Source: CAVQFO01 sp963711725 (lineage in GTDB: Bacteria > Pseudomonadota > Gammaproteobacteria > Nitrococcales > Aquisalimonadaceae). From it: 64,000 nucleotides of DNA. This document shows positions 43,714 to 53,081 of the stretch, in pieces. Location of the stretch: contig CAVQFO010000042.1 of assembly GCA_963711725.1 (NCBI GenBank), positions 1 to 64,000 of the forward strand, in the 5' to 3' direction. A model generated the notes under the pieces. It ran no database searches and was not told the DNA's origin. It saw only the letters and a list, made by a program, of their open reading frames with translations. The position numbers were made by a program, and so were the translations under genes. Every line of letters starts with the position of its first letter. Position 1 is the first letter of the stretch.

Positions 43714-44830
43714 TCAATGAGTCTCCGGCTGGCGGGAGCCGCCGCCTTTGCGGCGCCGTTTCTCTTCGTACATCAATTGGTCCGCATCCGATACGGCCGC
43801 GGCCAGACTCAGCTTGTGGTCGCGCATGGCCGCGCCCACGGATGCATCCGCCTCGACGCCGCGCAAAGCCTTGCCGATGCGGGTGCGCAGGGTGTTCAGA
43901 TCATCCTCATGGATCTCCACGGCCAGCACGGCGAATTCGTCCCCACCCAACCGGGCCACAATGTCCGCCGCCCTGCACGCCTCCCGTATGGCATCGGCGG
44001 CGTTGCGGAGCAGGCGATCCCCGGCGGCGTGTCCCTCGCGGTCGTTCACGGTCTTGAGGTTGTCCAGATCGACGATCAGGACGCCCGCGCCGTGGGCATA
44101 GCGGCGGCATCGCTCCTCCTCCGCCTCCAGCAATTGCTCCCAAGCACCGCGGTTGTACAGCCCGGTGAGGGCATCGCGTAGCGCCGCGTATTCCAGCCGC
44201 TCCAGGCGACGGCGCTTGGCCTCCAGCCTCAGGTCGCGATCCAGCACGGTGGCAAGAAACCTGCCCGAGGTCTCGACCAGAGGCATGACGATCTCTTACC
44301 TGTTCGGACTGCGCCTCCGGGTCAATCGCACACAAGGTACCGAACAAACTGCCGTCCGCGCGGATCAACGGCAGGCCCACATAGGAGCCTATGGGCAGCT
44401 CCCGGCCAATTTCCGCCTCGCGATACGCCGCCACTGCGCCGCTGTCGGGCGCGCACGTGGGCGCTTCACCGCGCACCATGCGCTTGCAAAAGCTATGGCT
44501 CCAGCGAAGCACGTCGCCTTGCTCCACCTCATATCGCTCCGTCTTCACGGCGACCACGATCCACTGCTCACCCTCGACCCGGGTGACCATCCACAGGTCC
44601 ATCCCCGTGTGATCCCGAAGCAAACCAAGCAAGGCTTGGCATGCTTCTTCGAAGTCCCTGAACGGCGAGCAGTTGGCGGAATTGGCTGCGGCTTCGTTCA
44701 TGGCCCAATGCGCTCCGGAGAGAGTCCCACCTTTACAAGGGCCATAGGGGGTGGAGCGCCCGGGTTCAACACCTCTTCTCATAGGCTCGGAGCCTTGCCC
44801 TTCGCCAGGCTCATTATTTGTAGTGGACAT
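43714..44830 (-). pseudogene. GAF-GGDEF diguanylate cyclase split by a frameshift
   Basis: The first frame (from 44830, or more likely from the ATG ending at 44701) encodes a GAF domain: GSYVGLPLIRADGSLFGTLC followed by AIDPEAQSEQVRD. The second frame (43714-44286) continues with a coiled linker (LEAKRRRLERLEYAALRDAL), then TGLYNRG and an intact LGGDEFAVLA active site. The parts join near 44280-44305 if one base is shifted. The whole would be a cytosolic diguanylate cyclase of about 330 residues. Two separate genes are possible but less likely. Confidence 0.75.
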
Positions 44831-45016
44831 GCCATGAACACTACATGTACATTATTGAACCTAGCGTCGATTATCCCCAATTTATGCCGACATTCGCAGA
44901 ACACCAACGGGACAAACGCGCGCTTCTATTCGGCCGGGGACGGAATCCCGCATGACACACAACCGGGGTCGAGGCGCGAACCAACGCCCGAACCCTTCAC
45001 CATGATGGGGCTTCCG

Positions 45017-46183
45017 ATGAAAGGTTTTTCACTCCGCATTCCCGAACTGCTGGTCGTTACAATCCTGACCTGGAATGTCGCCGTGCTGGCGGCGGTCTGG
45101 CTGCTGATGGGCCGTGATCACGCGGCGTTTCAGGCGGTCATCGGTGTGGCTGTCGCGCAATTGCCGGCCACTTGGGTACTGGGCAAGTATCTGCAGCGCT
45201 ACCTGCTGGGATACATCGCCCAGGCCCGGAGGCTGGAGGCCGGGGACCTGACGGTGGCATTCGCCGACAACAGCGCCTGTTGGTGCTTCAATTCCCTGGG
45301 TGCGTCACTCAGCGCCGCCGTTGCGGGGCTCAATACCATGACCACCAGCGTGGGCCGCGAGGGGCGCCGCATCGCGGACGGCGTGGGCCAGATTCAGTCC
45401 ACGGGCTCGTCGGTCAATGAGGTGCTGCTGAAACACGTGGAGGAAACGGACCAACTGGCCACCGCGGCCACTGAGATGTCCACCACCGCCGAAGCCGTGG
45501 CCAAGGATGCGGCCGGCGCCGCAGCGGCCGCGGACAAAACCAACGCCGTCGCCACACAGTCCAAGGGGGCCGTGGACAGCGCCGTTGCCGACATCCATGC
45601 CTTGGAATCGGAAATCGCATCCATGGATCGCAACGCCCAGACCATGACCGAGGACAGCGATCGCATCATGGGGGTACTCGAGGTGATCGGTGGAATCGCG
45701 GAGCAGACCAATCTGCTGGCGCTCAACGCCGCCATCGAAGCCGCGCGGGCCGGAGAACAGGGCCGCGGCTTCGCCGTGGTCGCCGACGAGGTCCGGACTC
45801 TGGCGTCCAATACCCAACGCTGCACCACGGAGATCAACGAAATGCTGGAGCGCGTGCGCCAGAGTTCCCGGACGCTCACGGAGGGAACAGCCCGCACCCA
45901 GGCCAGCTTCGAACGCTCAAGGGACAGCGTGATGCATGTCTCCGCGAGCCTGGACGACGTGCTGGCGGCCATCTCGGAAATCACCGACTTGAACACCCAG
46001 ATGGCCACCGCCGCCGAAGAACAGAGCGCGGTATCGGAGGAGATCACCCGCAACATCACCAGCATCCGCGAAATGGCGGTCCGCCTTCAGGAGATCAATC
46101 GTGGTTCCGAGGAAGCACCCGCGGCGGTTCGCGAAGCCAATCAGGCATTCATGGAGCGGATCAAGACCTTCGTCCTGAGTTAG
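45017..46183 (+). CDS. Methyl-accepting chemotaxis protein without a periplasmic sensor domain
   Basis: A 388-residue chemoreceptor. Two close transmembrane helices (ELLVVTILTWNVAVLAAVWL and VIGVAVAQLPATWVLGKYL) leave only a few periplasmic residues. The cytoplasmic signalling hairpin tip is ADEVRTLASNTQ, preceded by EQTNLLALNAAIEAARAGEQ. Probably senses membrane or internal state. The ATG at 45017 has GGGG seven bases before it; the ATG at 45002 would add 5 residues. Confidence 0.9.
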   Translation: MKGFSLRIPELLVVTILTWNVAVLAAVWLLMGRDHAAFQAVIGVAVAQLPATWVLGKYLQRYLLGYIAQARRLEAGDLTVAFADNSACWCFNSLGASLSAAVAGLNTMTTSVGREGRRIADGVGQIQSTGSSVNEVLLKHVEETDQLATAATEMSTTAEAVAKDAAGAAAAADKTNAVATQSKGAVDSAVADIHALESEIASMDRNAQTMTEDSDRIMGVLEVIGGIAEQTNLLALNAAIEAARAGEQGRGFAVVADEVRTLASNTQRCTTEINEMLERVRQSSRTLTEGTARTQASFERSRDSVMHVSASLDDVLAAISEITDLNTQMATAAEEQSAVSEEITRNITSIREMAVRLQEINRGSEEAPAAVREANQAFMERIKTFVLS

Positions 46184-46216
46184 CCCCGCGGGCGCCCGCC
46201 CGCGGGACACCACCGA

Positions 46217-47172
46217 TCAAGCGTTCTCCGAGACACGCCGCAGGGGCGTGGTAACCGCAACCTGGGGATCGTACATATCAAGCGGCACGGGCTCCCCCGG
46301 GTTGCCAGAAACTCGGGGCGGGGCTCGTGGCCGTTGTATGGCTGCTGCAGCGTGTTCTCCACGCTGTTGTAGACGAAGAACAGGTTGGACCGGGGCCAAG
46401 GCGAGAGATTCTTGTTGGAAGCGTGCAAGGTGTTGCATTCAAACAGCAGCAGCGAGCCGGCGGGCCCCTTGGGCGCCTGAATACCGCCCCGGTTAGCCAG
46501 CTTCTCCAGGAATTCACGCCCGGGCACGCCGATGCGCTGAGCCTTGAGCGAGTCCTTCCAGTTCTGAGGCGGTGTCTCGCCCACGCAGGGCACGAAGAAG
46601 TGGTGTGAACCCGGGATCAACATCAGCGGGCCGTTGAATTCGTTGTTTTCGGTAAGCATCAGCGAGGCGCTGACAGCCCGCATGCGAGGCATGCCGTCCT
46701 CGGCGTGCCAGGTTTCGAAGTCCGAATGCCAGTTGAAGCCGTTGCCCTGAAAGCCGAACTTGTCGTTGATGCGGGATTGATGGATGTACACGTCGGTGCC
46801 CAACAACTGGCGCACCATGCCGAGGATACGGGGATCCCGGGTCAACTCGTCAAAGCGCTGGGAGATCTTGTGCATGGCGAACACCGAACGGATGTCGCCG
46901 GTCTCGGGATCGGCGATCACCTGATCGGAATCCACGAGGTCCTTGTCCTCGGCCATGGCACTGAGCTCATCGAAGAACGGCTCGATGCGGTTCTTGGAAA
47001 AGAATCCCTCGAACCAGATGAAGCCGTCCCGCTCGTATCGTGACAATGCCACTTCCCCAAGCGGGCCATCCCAGCGGCTCTCGTTGCGGGAATGAACCAC
47101 CGGGTCCGGGCGCTCGAACATGTCCGCCCGCTCCCGGAGCCGTGTCGGAAACAAATCACTATTGCCGTCCAT
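46217..47172 (-). CDS. ectD: Ectoine hydroxylase EctD-like dioxygenase (C-terminal frameshift)
   Basis: An iron/2-oxoglutarate dioxygenase of the PhyH family that turns ectoine into 5-hydroxyectoine. NWHSDFETWHAEDGMPRMRA is the EctD signature with the iron ligands His and Asp. The third ligand His is in NTLHASNKN, and FIWFEGFFS is near the start. The natural ending appears to be EPVPLDMYDPQ to a stop at 46217, but a G-run of five (46294-46298), probably one base short, pushes the frame into another ending at 46180. No ectABC genes are nearby. Confidence 0.85.
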
Positions 47173-47347
47173 GAAATCACCTCGCCTTAGGTGCGGTGTG
47201 CCCACACGCAGCGGAGGAAGTTCGACGGCCTCCCGCTGCGCCACGCTGCGCGGGAACCTTGGGCCGGGGCAAACGGGGGACAAGCCCGAACCCCGGCAGA
47301 CTACCAGGGGTGATCTCGGGGGAAACGCGGGTGGGGGGGGGTGGCCG

Positions 47348-48100
47348 CTACTCGGGGCGTTTGGGCGCGGCCGGCCAGCCGCCAGCGAAGTCGACGACCG
47401 AGCCGGTCATGAAGCTGCCCTTCATGGTGGCCAGGTAACGGATCAGTTCGCCGGCCTCTTCGGGCTCGCCCATCCGGCCCACCGGCACGGTCTGCCGGAT
47501 GAATTCCCGCCCCCTGGGATCGTCAATGAATTGCGCCCGGGGGAAATAGGCCTCACTGTAGACGAAATTGGGCGCCACGGCGTTGACCGGGATGCCGTGG
47601 GGCGCGAGTTCCAGGCTCAGGGATTTCACCAAGGCATTGACCGCGTCCCTGGCGGCATCGGGAATCGCCCCATAGGGCATCGGCAGTTGCGTCCGGCAGG
47701 AGGTGACCATCACCACCCGCGCTGCGCCCTGTTCGATCAGGCGCGGAATGGCCGCGCGCATCAGGCGATACGGAAAGACCACCAGCGCCTCCAGGGTGTC
47801 GCGCAGCCCCTGGGGATCACCTTCGGCCACGGGCACGTGGATGGCGGGGTAGCTGTCGTTGCTGACCAGGGCGTCGACCCGCCCCGCCTCCGTCCACGCG
47901 GAAGCAATCAGCGCTTCTGGCTCCTGATCCTCCAACACCGTCACCTCCGGGTGAGCGGCCTGGTACTCCTCGCGCGCGGGCGCTTCTCCGAAGGCCCGAT
48001 CATGGACCAGCACCCGGAACCCGGCCTCGCCCAGAGCGGCCACGGCCGGCGGCCCAAGAAAATCGCGGGCATTGGTCACCAAAGCGCATTTCCGGTTCAT
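47348..48100 (-). CDS. Halohydrin-dehalogenase-like short-chain dehydrogenase homologue
   Basis: A 250-residue SDR-fold protein without the TGxxxGxG cofactor loop. Instead it reads TNARDFLG, the T-x4-F-x-G motif typical of halohydrin dehalogenases. The catalytic block has Ser (VTSCRTQLP) and Arg (AARDAV) at the S-x17-R spacing of that family, but the expected Tyr is Pro (AIPDAAR). The C-terminal half (APNFVYSEAYFP, GRMGEPEEAGEL) also follows that family. Either a variant dehalogenase or a cofactor-free SDR of other function. 175 bp after ectD start, same strand. Confidence 0.7.
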   Translation of the reverse strand: MNRKCALVTNARDFLGPPAVAALGEAGFRVLVHDRAFGEAPAREEYQAAHPEVTVLEDQEPEALIASAWTEAGRVDALVSNDSYPAIHVPVAEGDPQGLRDTLEALVVFPYRLMRAAIPRLIEQGAARVVMVTSCRTQLPMPYGAIPDAARDAVNALVKSLSLELAPHGIPVNAVAPNFVYSEAYFPRAQFIDDPRGREFIRQTVPVGRMGEPEEAGELIRYLATMKGSFMTGSVVDFAGGWPAAPKRPE

Positions 48101-48115
48101 GATCCTGTCTCCTCC

Positions 48116-48829
48116 CTAGTAGTGAACAAAGGCCAACAAGGCGATGAAATCGAACAGCGCGTGCGCAACCACCACGGGCCAAAGGCGTCCGGTACGCGCG
48201 AACCAGTGGCCGAATATCAGACCCAGGGGCACGATGCCGATCACCCCCAGCGCCCCTTGGTAAAGGTGGTAGGCAAGCCGGATTGCCACGCTCACATTCA
48301 CGGCGAAATACACGCCCCGCGAGGTCTTGAGCGCGGAGATAACGTAACCGCAGACGAAGATTTCCTCGAAGAACGGGTTCAGGATGGACACCGCAACGAC
48401 CGTGGCAAGCCCCAGACCGCCACCGGCAACGCCGTGCAGCGAATAGCCAAGGCTGGGCACCAGGCTGCTGGCCACCAGCCACACCAGCAGATAAGCGATG
48501 TATCCCACCGCCGCCAGGCCCAGGCCAATCACCGTGTCCTTGAGTCCCGGGCGAAGTCCCAGCTGGCCCGGGCGCCATCCGCGCACCCAGAGAAACGCCG
48601 AAAGCAGCAGGAGCATCACCCCTTCGTAGCCGAGCAGCCACCGCAGCCCCCGATCGGAAACCGCCGTCGCATGCACGTTCGGCGCGAAAGCGTAGATCAG
48701 GCTGCCGAGAATGAAGTAGCCGAAGGCCAGCATCACCACGATGGTGAACTCCGCCTTGGGCGGCAGCCGTCGAATCAACTCCTGCACGATGCCGGCCTCC
48801 TTTGCCGGTGACGGCGTTTCCGCGAACAC
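48116..48829 (-). CDS. CPBP-family intramembrane glutamic endopeptidase
   Basis: A 237-residue membrane protein of about seven helices. The motif NPFFEEIFVCGYVISAL supplies the EExxx(F/C)G signature, with GLIFGHWFARTG and VVVAHALFDFIALL as the second and third motifs (His residues of the active site). Family members include CAAX proteases and bacteriocin immunity proteins; the substrate is unknown. It precedes the SDR gene by 15 bp on the same strand. Confidence 0.85.
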   Translation of the reverse strand: MFAETPSPAKEAGIVQELIRRLPPKAEFTIVVMLAFGYFILGSLIYAFAPNVHATAVSDRGLRWLLGYEGVMLLLLSAFLWVRGWRPGQLGLRPGLKDTVIGLGLAAVGYIAYLLVWLVASSLVPSLGYSLHGVAGGGLGLATVVAVSILNPFFEEIFVCGYVISALKTSRGVYFAVNVSVAIRLAYHLYQGALGVIGIVPLGLIFGHWFARTGRLWPVVVAHALFDFIALLAFVHY

Positions 48830-49000
48830 ACCAGGGAAGAACCGTCATTTCTACCAGTTGAGGAACGCCCGGTCGACCGATCGCGCCAGCCGGCGAAGCC
48901 GAGCGTATCGAAATGTGCTACTTTTTATTTTCGTATTGGATCACCTCCCCGGATGCGCTCAAATGCGCTGCAAGCGATAACAACAAGGCGGAGACTTCCC

Positions 49001-51634
49001 ATGGCCGACCAAGGTACCTTTTCCCTGCTCAAACAGCGCCGGTTCGCGCCGTTCTTCTGGACCCAGTTCCTGGGAGCGTTCAACGACAACGTCTTCAAGA
49101 ACGCCCTGATGCTGCTGGTCGCGTTTCAGGGCGCTCGCTGGGGCGCCCGCTCGCCGGATGTGTTGATCAACGTCGCCGCCGGCCTGTTCGTGCTGCCCTT
49201 CTTCCTGTTCTCCCCGCTGGCGGGCCAACTCGCCGACAAGTACGAAAAGAGCCGCCTGATCCGGATGATCAAGATCGCGGAAATCGTGATCATGGGGCTG
49301 GCCGTGGTGGGCTTCTACCTGCAGAGCGTGTGGATGCTGGTGGCGGTGCTGTTCCTCATGGGCACGCAGTCCAGCGTGTTCGGCCCGGTGAAATACGGCC
49401 TGCTGCCGCAGCACCTGGGGGACAAGGAGTTAGTGGCCGGCAACGGCCTGGTGGAGATGGGCACGTTCCTGGCCATCCTGATCGGGACCGTACTGGGCGG
49501 CGTGTTGATCCAGCGCGGCGCGATGGGGCCCTGGCTGGTCTCGGGGACGGTCGTGCTCCTGGCCGTGGCGGGCTATCTCGCCGCCCGGGGCATTCCCAAG
49601 GCGCCCTCGGTGGCCCCGGAGATCCGGGTGAACTGGAACCTGTTCTCCGAGATCGGCCGCAACCTGAAGTTTACCTACGGCAACCGCACGGTGTTCCTGG
49701 CCATCATGGGGATCTCCTGGTTCTGGTTCTTCGGCGCCGTCTACCTCACCCAGTTCCCCAACTACACCAAGCTCGCCCTGGCCGGGAACGCCGAGGTGGG
49801 CACCCTGCTGCTCACGGCCTTTTCCCTGGGCATCGGTATCGGTTCGATACTCTGCGACCGCATGTCCGGCCACAAGGTGGAGCTGGGTCTGGTGCCCTTC
49901 GGCTCCATCGGGCTGACGGCCTTCGCCGTGGACCTCTACTTCGCCGCACCGGCCGTCCACAACGTGACTCAGCTCATGGGGCCCATGGCGTTCTTGCACA
50001 GCCCCGGCGGCTGGCGGGTCCTGATGGACGTGATGCTGCTGTCCCTGTTCGGTGGCTTCTACATCGTGCCACTCTATGCCCTGATCCAGCAGCGCAGCGA
50101 ACCGGCCCACCGCTCCCGCATCATCGCCGCCAACAACGTGCTCAACGCCCTGGCCATGGTGCTGGCGGCCGGCTTCGGCATCGGCATGCTCAGCGCCGCC
50201 GGGCTCACCATCCCGCAGATGTTCCTGGTCACCGGCGTGATGAACGCGGCCGTGGCCATCTACATCTACAGCCTGGTCCCCGAGTTCCTGATGCGCTTTC
50301 TGGTGTGGATCGCGGTGCACACCATCTACCGAGTGCGCAAGGAGGGCCTGGAGCATATCCCCGACGAGGGCGCCGCCGTGCTGGTCTGCAACCACGTGAG
50401 CTTCGCCGATGCCCTGATCATCGCCGGCTGCGTGCGCCGCCCGGTGCGCTTCGTCATGGATCACAACATCTTCAAGGTGCCGTTACTCAACTTCATCTTC
50501 CGCACGGCCAAGGCCATCCCCATCGCCTCGGCCAAGGAGGACCCGGCCATGCTTGAGCAGGCCTACGAGGGGATCGATCAGGCCCTGGCCGCCGGCGAGC
50601 TGGTCTGCATCTTCCCGGAGGGCCGGATCACCGGCGACGGCGAACTGAATGAATTCCGGCGCGGCGTGGAACGCATCGTCTCCCGGCGGCCCGTTCCGGT
50701 GGTGCCCCTGGCCATACGCGGCCTGTTCGGCAGCCTGTTCAGCCGCAAGGGCGGCCCGGCCTTCCGCAAGCTGCCGCGCAAGCTGTGGAGCCGCATCGGA
50801 CTGGCGGCCGGCCACCCGGTGGCCGCGGCTGAGGTCTCGGCCGCCGATCTGCAGAGCCGGGTGCTGGCCCTGCGGGGGGCCGACGCCGTGAGCCGGGCAC
50901 CCCAGACCAGCCTGCTGGTCCGCGCGCTGAAACGGGCCCTGAAGGCACGCAGCCTGACCTACGCCGATGTGGCATCCGCTCTGGATCTCAGCGAAGCCAG
51001 CATCAAGCGCCTGTTTTCCGAGGAAAGCTTCTCCCTGCGACGGCTGGAACAGATCTGCAACCTGGCGGATCTCTCCCTCACGGAGCTGGCCCGCATGGTG
51101 GAGCAGGGCGGCGACGAGATTCGCCAGCTCAGCACCGAACAGGAGCAGGTGCTGGTGGACAACCCGCACCTGCTCCTGGTGTTCTACCTGCTGCTCAACG
51201 AATACACCTTGGACGACATCCTGCGGGACTACACCATCGACGAACACGAGGGCGTAAGGATGCTGGTGCGCCTGGACCGCATGGGCCTGATCGAGCTGGG
51301 CGTGGGCAACCGCGTGCGCCTGCTCACCTCCCGCTTTCTCACCTGGCGGGAGGATGGGCCCATCCGGCGGTTCTTCGACGAGCAGGTGCGCGAGGAATTC
51401 CTGGAATCCCGCTTCGACCAACCGGGTGAAATGCTGAAGTTCGTCTCCGGCATGCTGTCCCGGGCCTCACTGCGGGTGATCGAACGCAAGCTCGGCCTGC
51501 TGGCCCAGGAATTCAACGAACTCTCCCGCCTGGACGCCTCCCTGCCCCTGGACGAACGCCACGGCGCCAGCATCATGCTGGCCCAACGGCTGTGGAAGTT
51601 CTCGCTGTTCTCGGATCTGGAACGGGGGGATTAG
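49001..51634 (+). CDS. MFS (LplT-like)-PlsC acyltransferase fused to a C-terminal XRE-type HTH regulator
   Basis: One 877-residue open frame. Residues 1-440 are a 12-helix MFS lysophospholipid flippase-like part (WTQFLGAFNDNVFKNALML). About 445-630 is a PlsC acyltransferase (CNHVSFAD as HX4D, FPEGRIT). From about residue 633 a Cro/CI helix-turn-helix begins (LTYADVASALDLSEASIKRL) followed by a 180-residue regulatory part. The first two pieces are a known membrane phospholipid-repair fusion; the regulator usually is a separate gene. No stop separates them; GTG 50887 could start a separate regulator. GGAG precedes ATG 49001. Confidence 0.82.
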   Translation: MADQGTFSLLKQRRFAPFFWTQFLGAFNDNVFKNALMLLVAFQGARWGARSPDVLINVAAGLFVLPFFLFSPLAGQLADKYEKSRLIRMIKIAEIVIMGLAVVGFYLQSVWMLVAVLFLMGTQSSVFGPVKYGLLPQHLGDKELVAGNGLVEMGTFLAILIGTVLGGVLIQRGAMGPWLVSGTVVLLAVAGYLAARGIPKAPSVAPEIRVNWNLFSEIGRNLKFTYGNRTVFLAIMGISWFWFFGAVYLTQFPNYTKLALAGNAEVGTLLLTAFSLGIGIGSILCDRMSGHKVELGLVPFGSIGLTAFAVDLYFAAPAVHNVTQLMGPMAFLHSPGGWRVLMDVMLLSLFGGFYIVPLYALIQQRSEPAHRSRIIAANNVLNALAMVLAAGFGIGMLSAAGLTIPQMFLVTGVMNAAVAIYIYSLVPEFLMRFLVWIAVHTIYRVRKEGLEHIPDEGAAVLVCNHVSFADALIIAGCVRRPVRFVMDHNIFKVPLLNFIFRTAKAIPIASAKEDPAMLEQAYEGIDQALAAGELVCIFPEGRITGDGELNEFRRGVERIVSRRPVPVVPLAIRGLFGSLFSRKGGPAFRKLPRKLWSRIGLAAGHPVAAAEVSAADLQSRVLALRGADAVSRAPQTSLLVRALKRALKARSLTYADVASALDLSEASIKRLFSEESFSLRRLEQICNLADLSLTELARMVEQGGDEIRQLSTEQEQVLVDNPHLLLVFYLLLNEYTLDDILRDYTIDEHEGVRMLVRLDRMGLIELGVGNRVRLLTSRFLTWREDGPIRRFFDEQVREEFLESRFDQPGEMLKFVSGMLSRASLRVIERKLGLLAQEFNELSRLDASLPLDERHGASIMLAQRLWKFSLFSDLERGD

Positions 51635-51784
51635 CACCGAAGGTTCGCGGCGACGAGCGCCGCTCCTGGACCCGAGCGGTGGAGCGGCTCATCGCCGCGA
51701 ATGACCCCACTGACGGCATCCGCCTCCCGATGTCGCGTAGCCCGGATGAAGCAAAGCGGAATCCGGGGACTGATTAATCGCCCC

Positions 51785-52885
51785 CCTCTCTGTGCAACCA
51801 GAACATGGGTAACAGATTGAACCGGCAACATGGGTTACACCTCTCCCCCGCATGCCAGTGGCATGCGGGCTCCAGTCGCGCGGTTTTGAGGTTGATATGA
51901 CCGAGCAGATGGAAGCTGTATCGGACTTCCACACGGTCATGCTCAACTTCGCGCAAGCCCACGCGGTGCTTGGCTAATAGCTCACTGAGGTAGATCAGGT
52001 GGCCGCGCTACTTGATCTCGCCGTTGTGGCGAACGTTGCGCACCGCCTGATCCAGGTGGTATTCGATCGGCCGCAACACCGGCGAGTACGCCCGCTGTGA
52101 GGGCTGATAGACGCTGGCCGGTGTTCGCCTGCCCAGTGCTTCGTGACTGCGCTGTGCGTTGAACTCCTCACGGAACGCCTGTAAGGCGATCTGTTGCTGC
52201 ACCAAGCTCGCCCCGCGCATCCGCCGACCAATGGCGCGATTCAGTGAGCCGTGCATGCGCTCATGGCGGGCGTTCTGGGTTGGCGTCGCCGGTTTTGTGC
52301 GGTGAACCCGGATACCCAGCTCGATCCACCATTTCGACAACCGCGTCAGCCCCCGGCCGAACGGCTGGCAAACGGCGAGCCGTTATCCGACAAAATCCCC
52401 TGCGGCAGACCGTGCTCACGAAACACCCATTCCAAAACGGGCTTGGCCTGCGCATAGTCGGTCGCACTCACCCCATGACAGCCCAGCAGGTAACGACTGG
52501 CGTTGTCGGTCAGGGTCAGCGGATAACACCAGCGCCCGCCGCCCCCCGGGTACTGCCCCTTGTAGTCCACACTCCACAGGGCGGTGTTGCGATCGCCCAG
52601 CTCAAAGGGTTGCGGATCGGGCGGGTAAGGCCGCTTGTGGCGCCGCTTTTTGACCAGACCCACGGCCTTGAGGATCTCCCCGGCCGTGCTGTCTGCCGGC
52701 CAGCTCACCTGCGGCTGCCTCATGCGCAGTAGATCCATCACCTTCTTGGGACCGAAGCTGAGATGGGCCCTCTTGGTCGCCACAATCTGCTCAACCACCT
52801 CCGGGGCCACCGCATGCGCGCAATGGTGCGGGGCGCGGGAGCGCTCCTGCAGCCGCCGGCGCCTTCCTCCTGATACCGACAATCC
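51785..52885 (-). mobile_element. IS481-family insertion sequence remnant with broken transposase
   Basis: Minus-strand pieces of one DDE transposase: VVEQIVATKRAHLSFGPKK, WSVDYKGQYPG and GILSDNGSPFAS in one frame, then RTKPATPTQNARHERMHGSL and RSHEALGRRTPASVYQPS in another. The frame changes at about 52340, a TAG at 52010-52012 interrupts the C-terminus (NGEIK then RGHLIYLSEL), and the N-terminus is missing. The right end near 51790-51835 shows two tandem end-like motifs TGTTACCCATGTT and TGTAACCCATGTT. Inactive. Confidence 0.85.
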
Positions 52886-52891
52886 ATTGAG

Positions 52892-52933
52892 CTCCCCTCT
52901 CCCCTGGCGGGAGAGGGGTTGGGGGAGAGGGGG
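52892..52933. repeat. short CTCCCC/GGGGAG interspersed repeat
   Basis: CCCCTCTCCCCTGGCGGGAG followed by AGGGGTTGGGGGAGAGGGG forms a G/C-rich hairpin of the type dispersed widely in environmental proteobacterial genomes. It sits at the truncated 5' side of the IS481 remnant and may mark the point where the transposase N-terminus was lost. Confidence 0.65.
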
Positions 52934-53081
52934 GACCAATCCAGCCCCTCAACACCCGCCAAGAAGCGCCCTACACAACATTAGGTATCGCATTTCAATA
53001 CGAATGTTTTTCGTATTGATACCCCCGCCGCACTAAGCAATAACTGCCTCCACGGTTGGCACAACAACAAGGAGGCACACC

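Noticed and set aside
47333..47341. Run of nine G between ectD and the SDR stop
   Set aside because: It could be a slippage site, but it lies outside coding sequence just after the SDR stop and upstream of the ectD start, with no promoter that it would clearly modulate.
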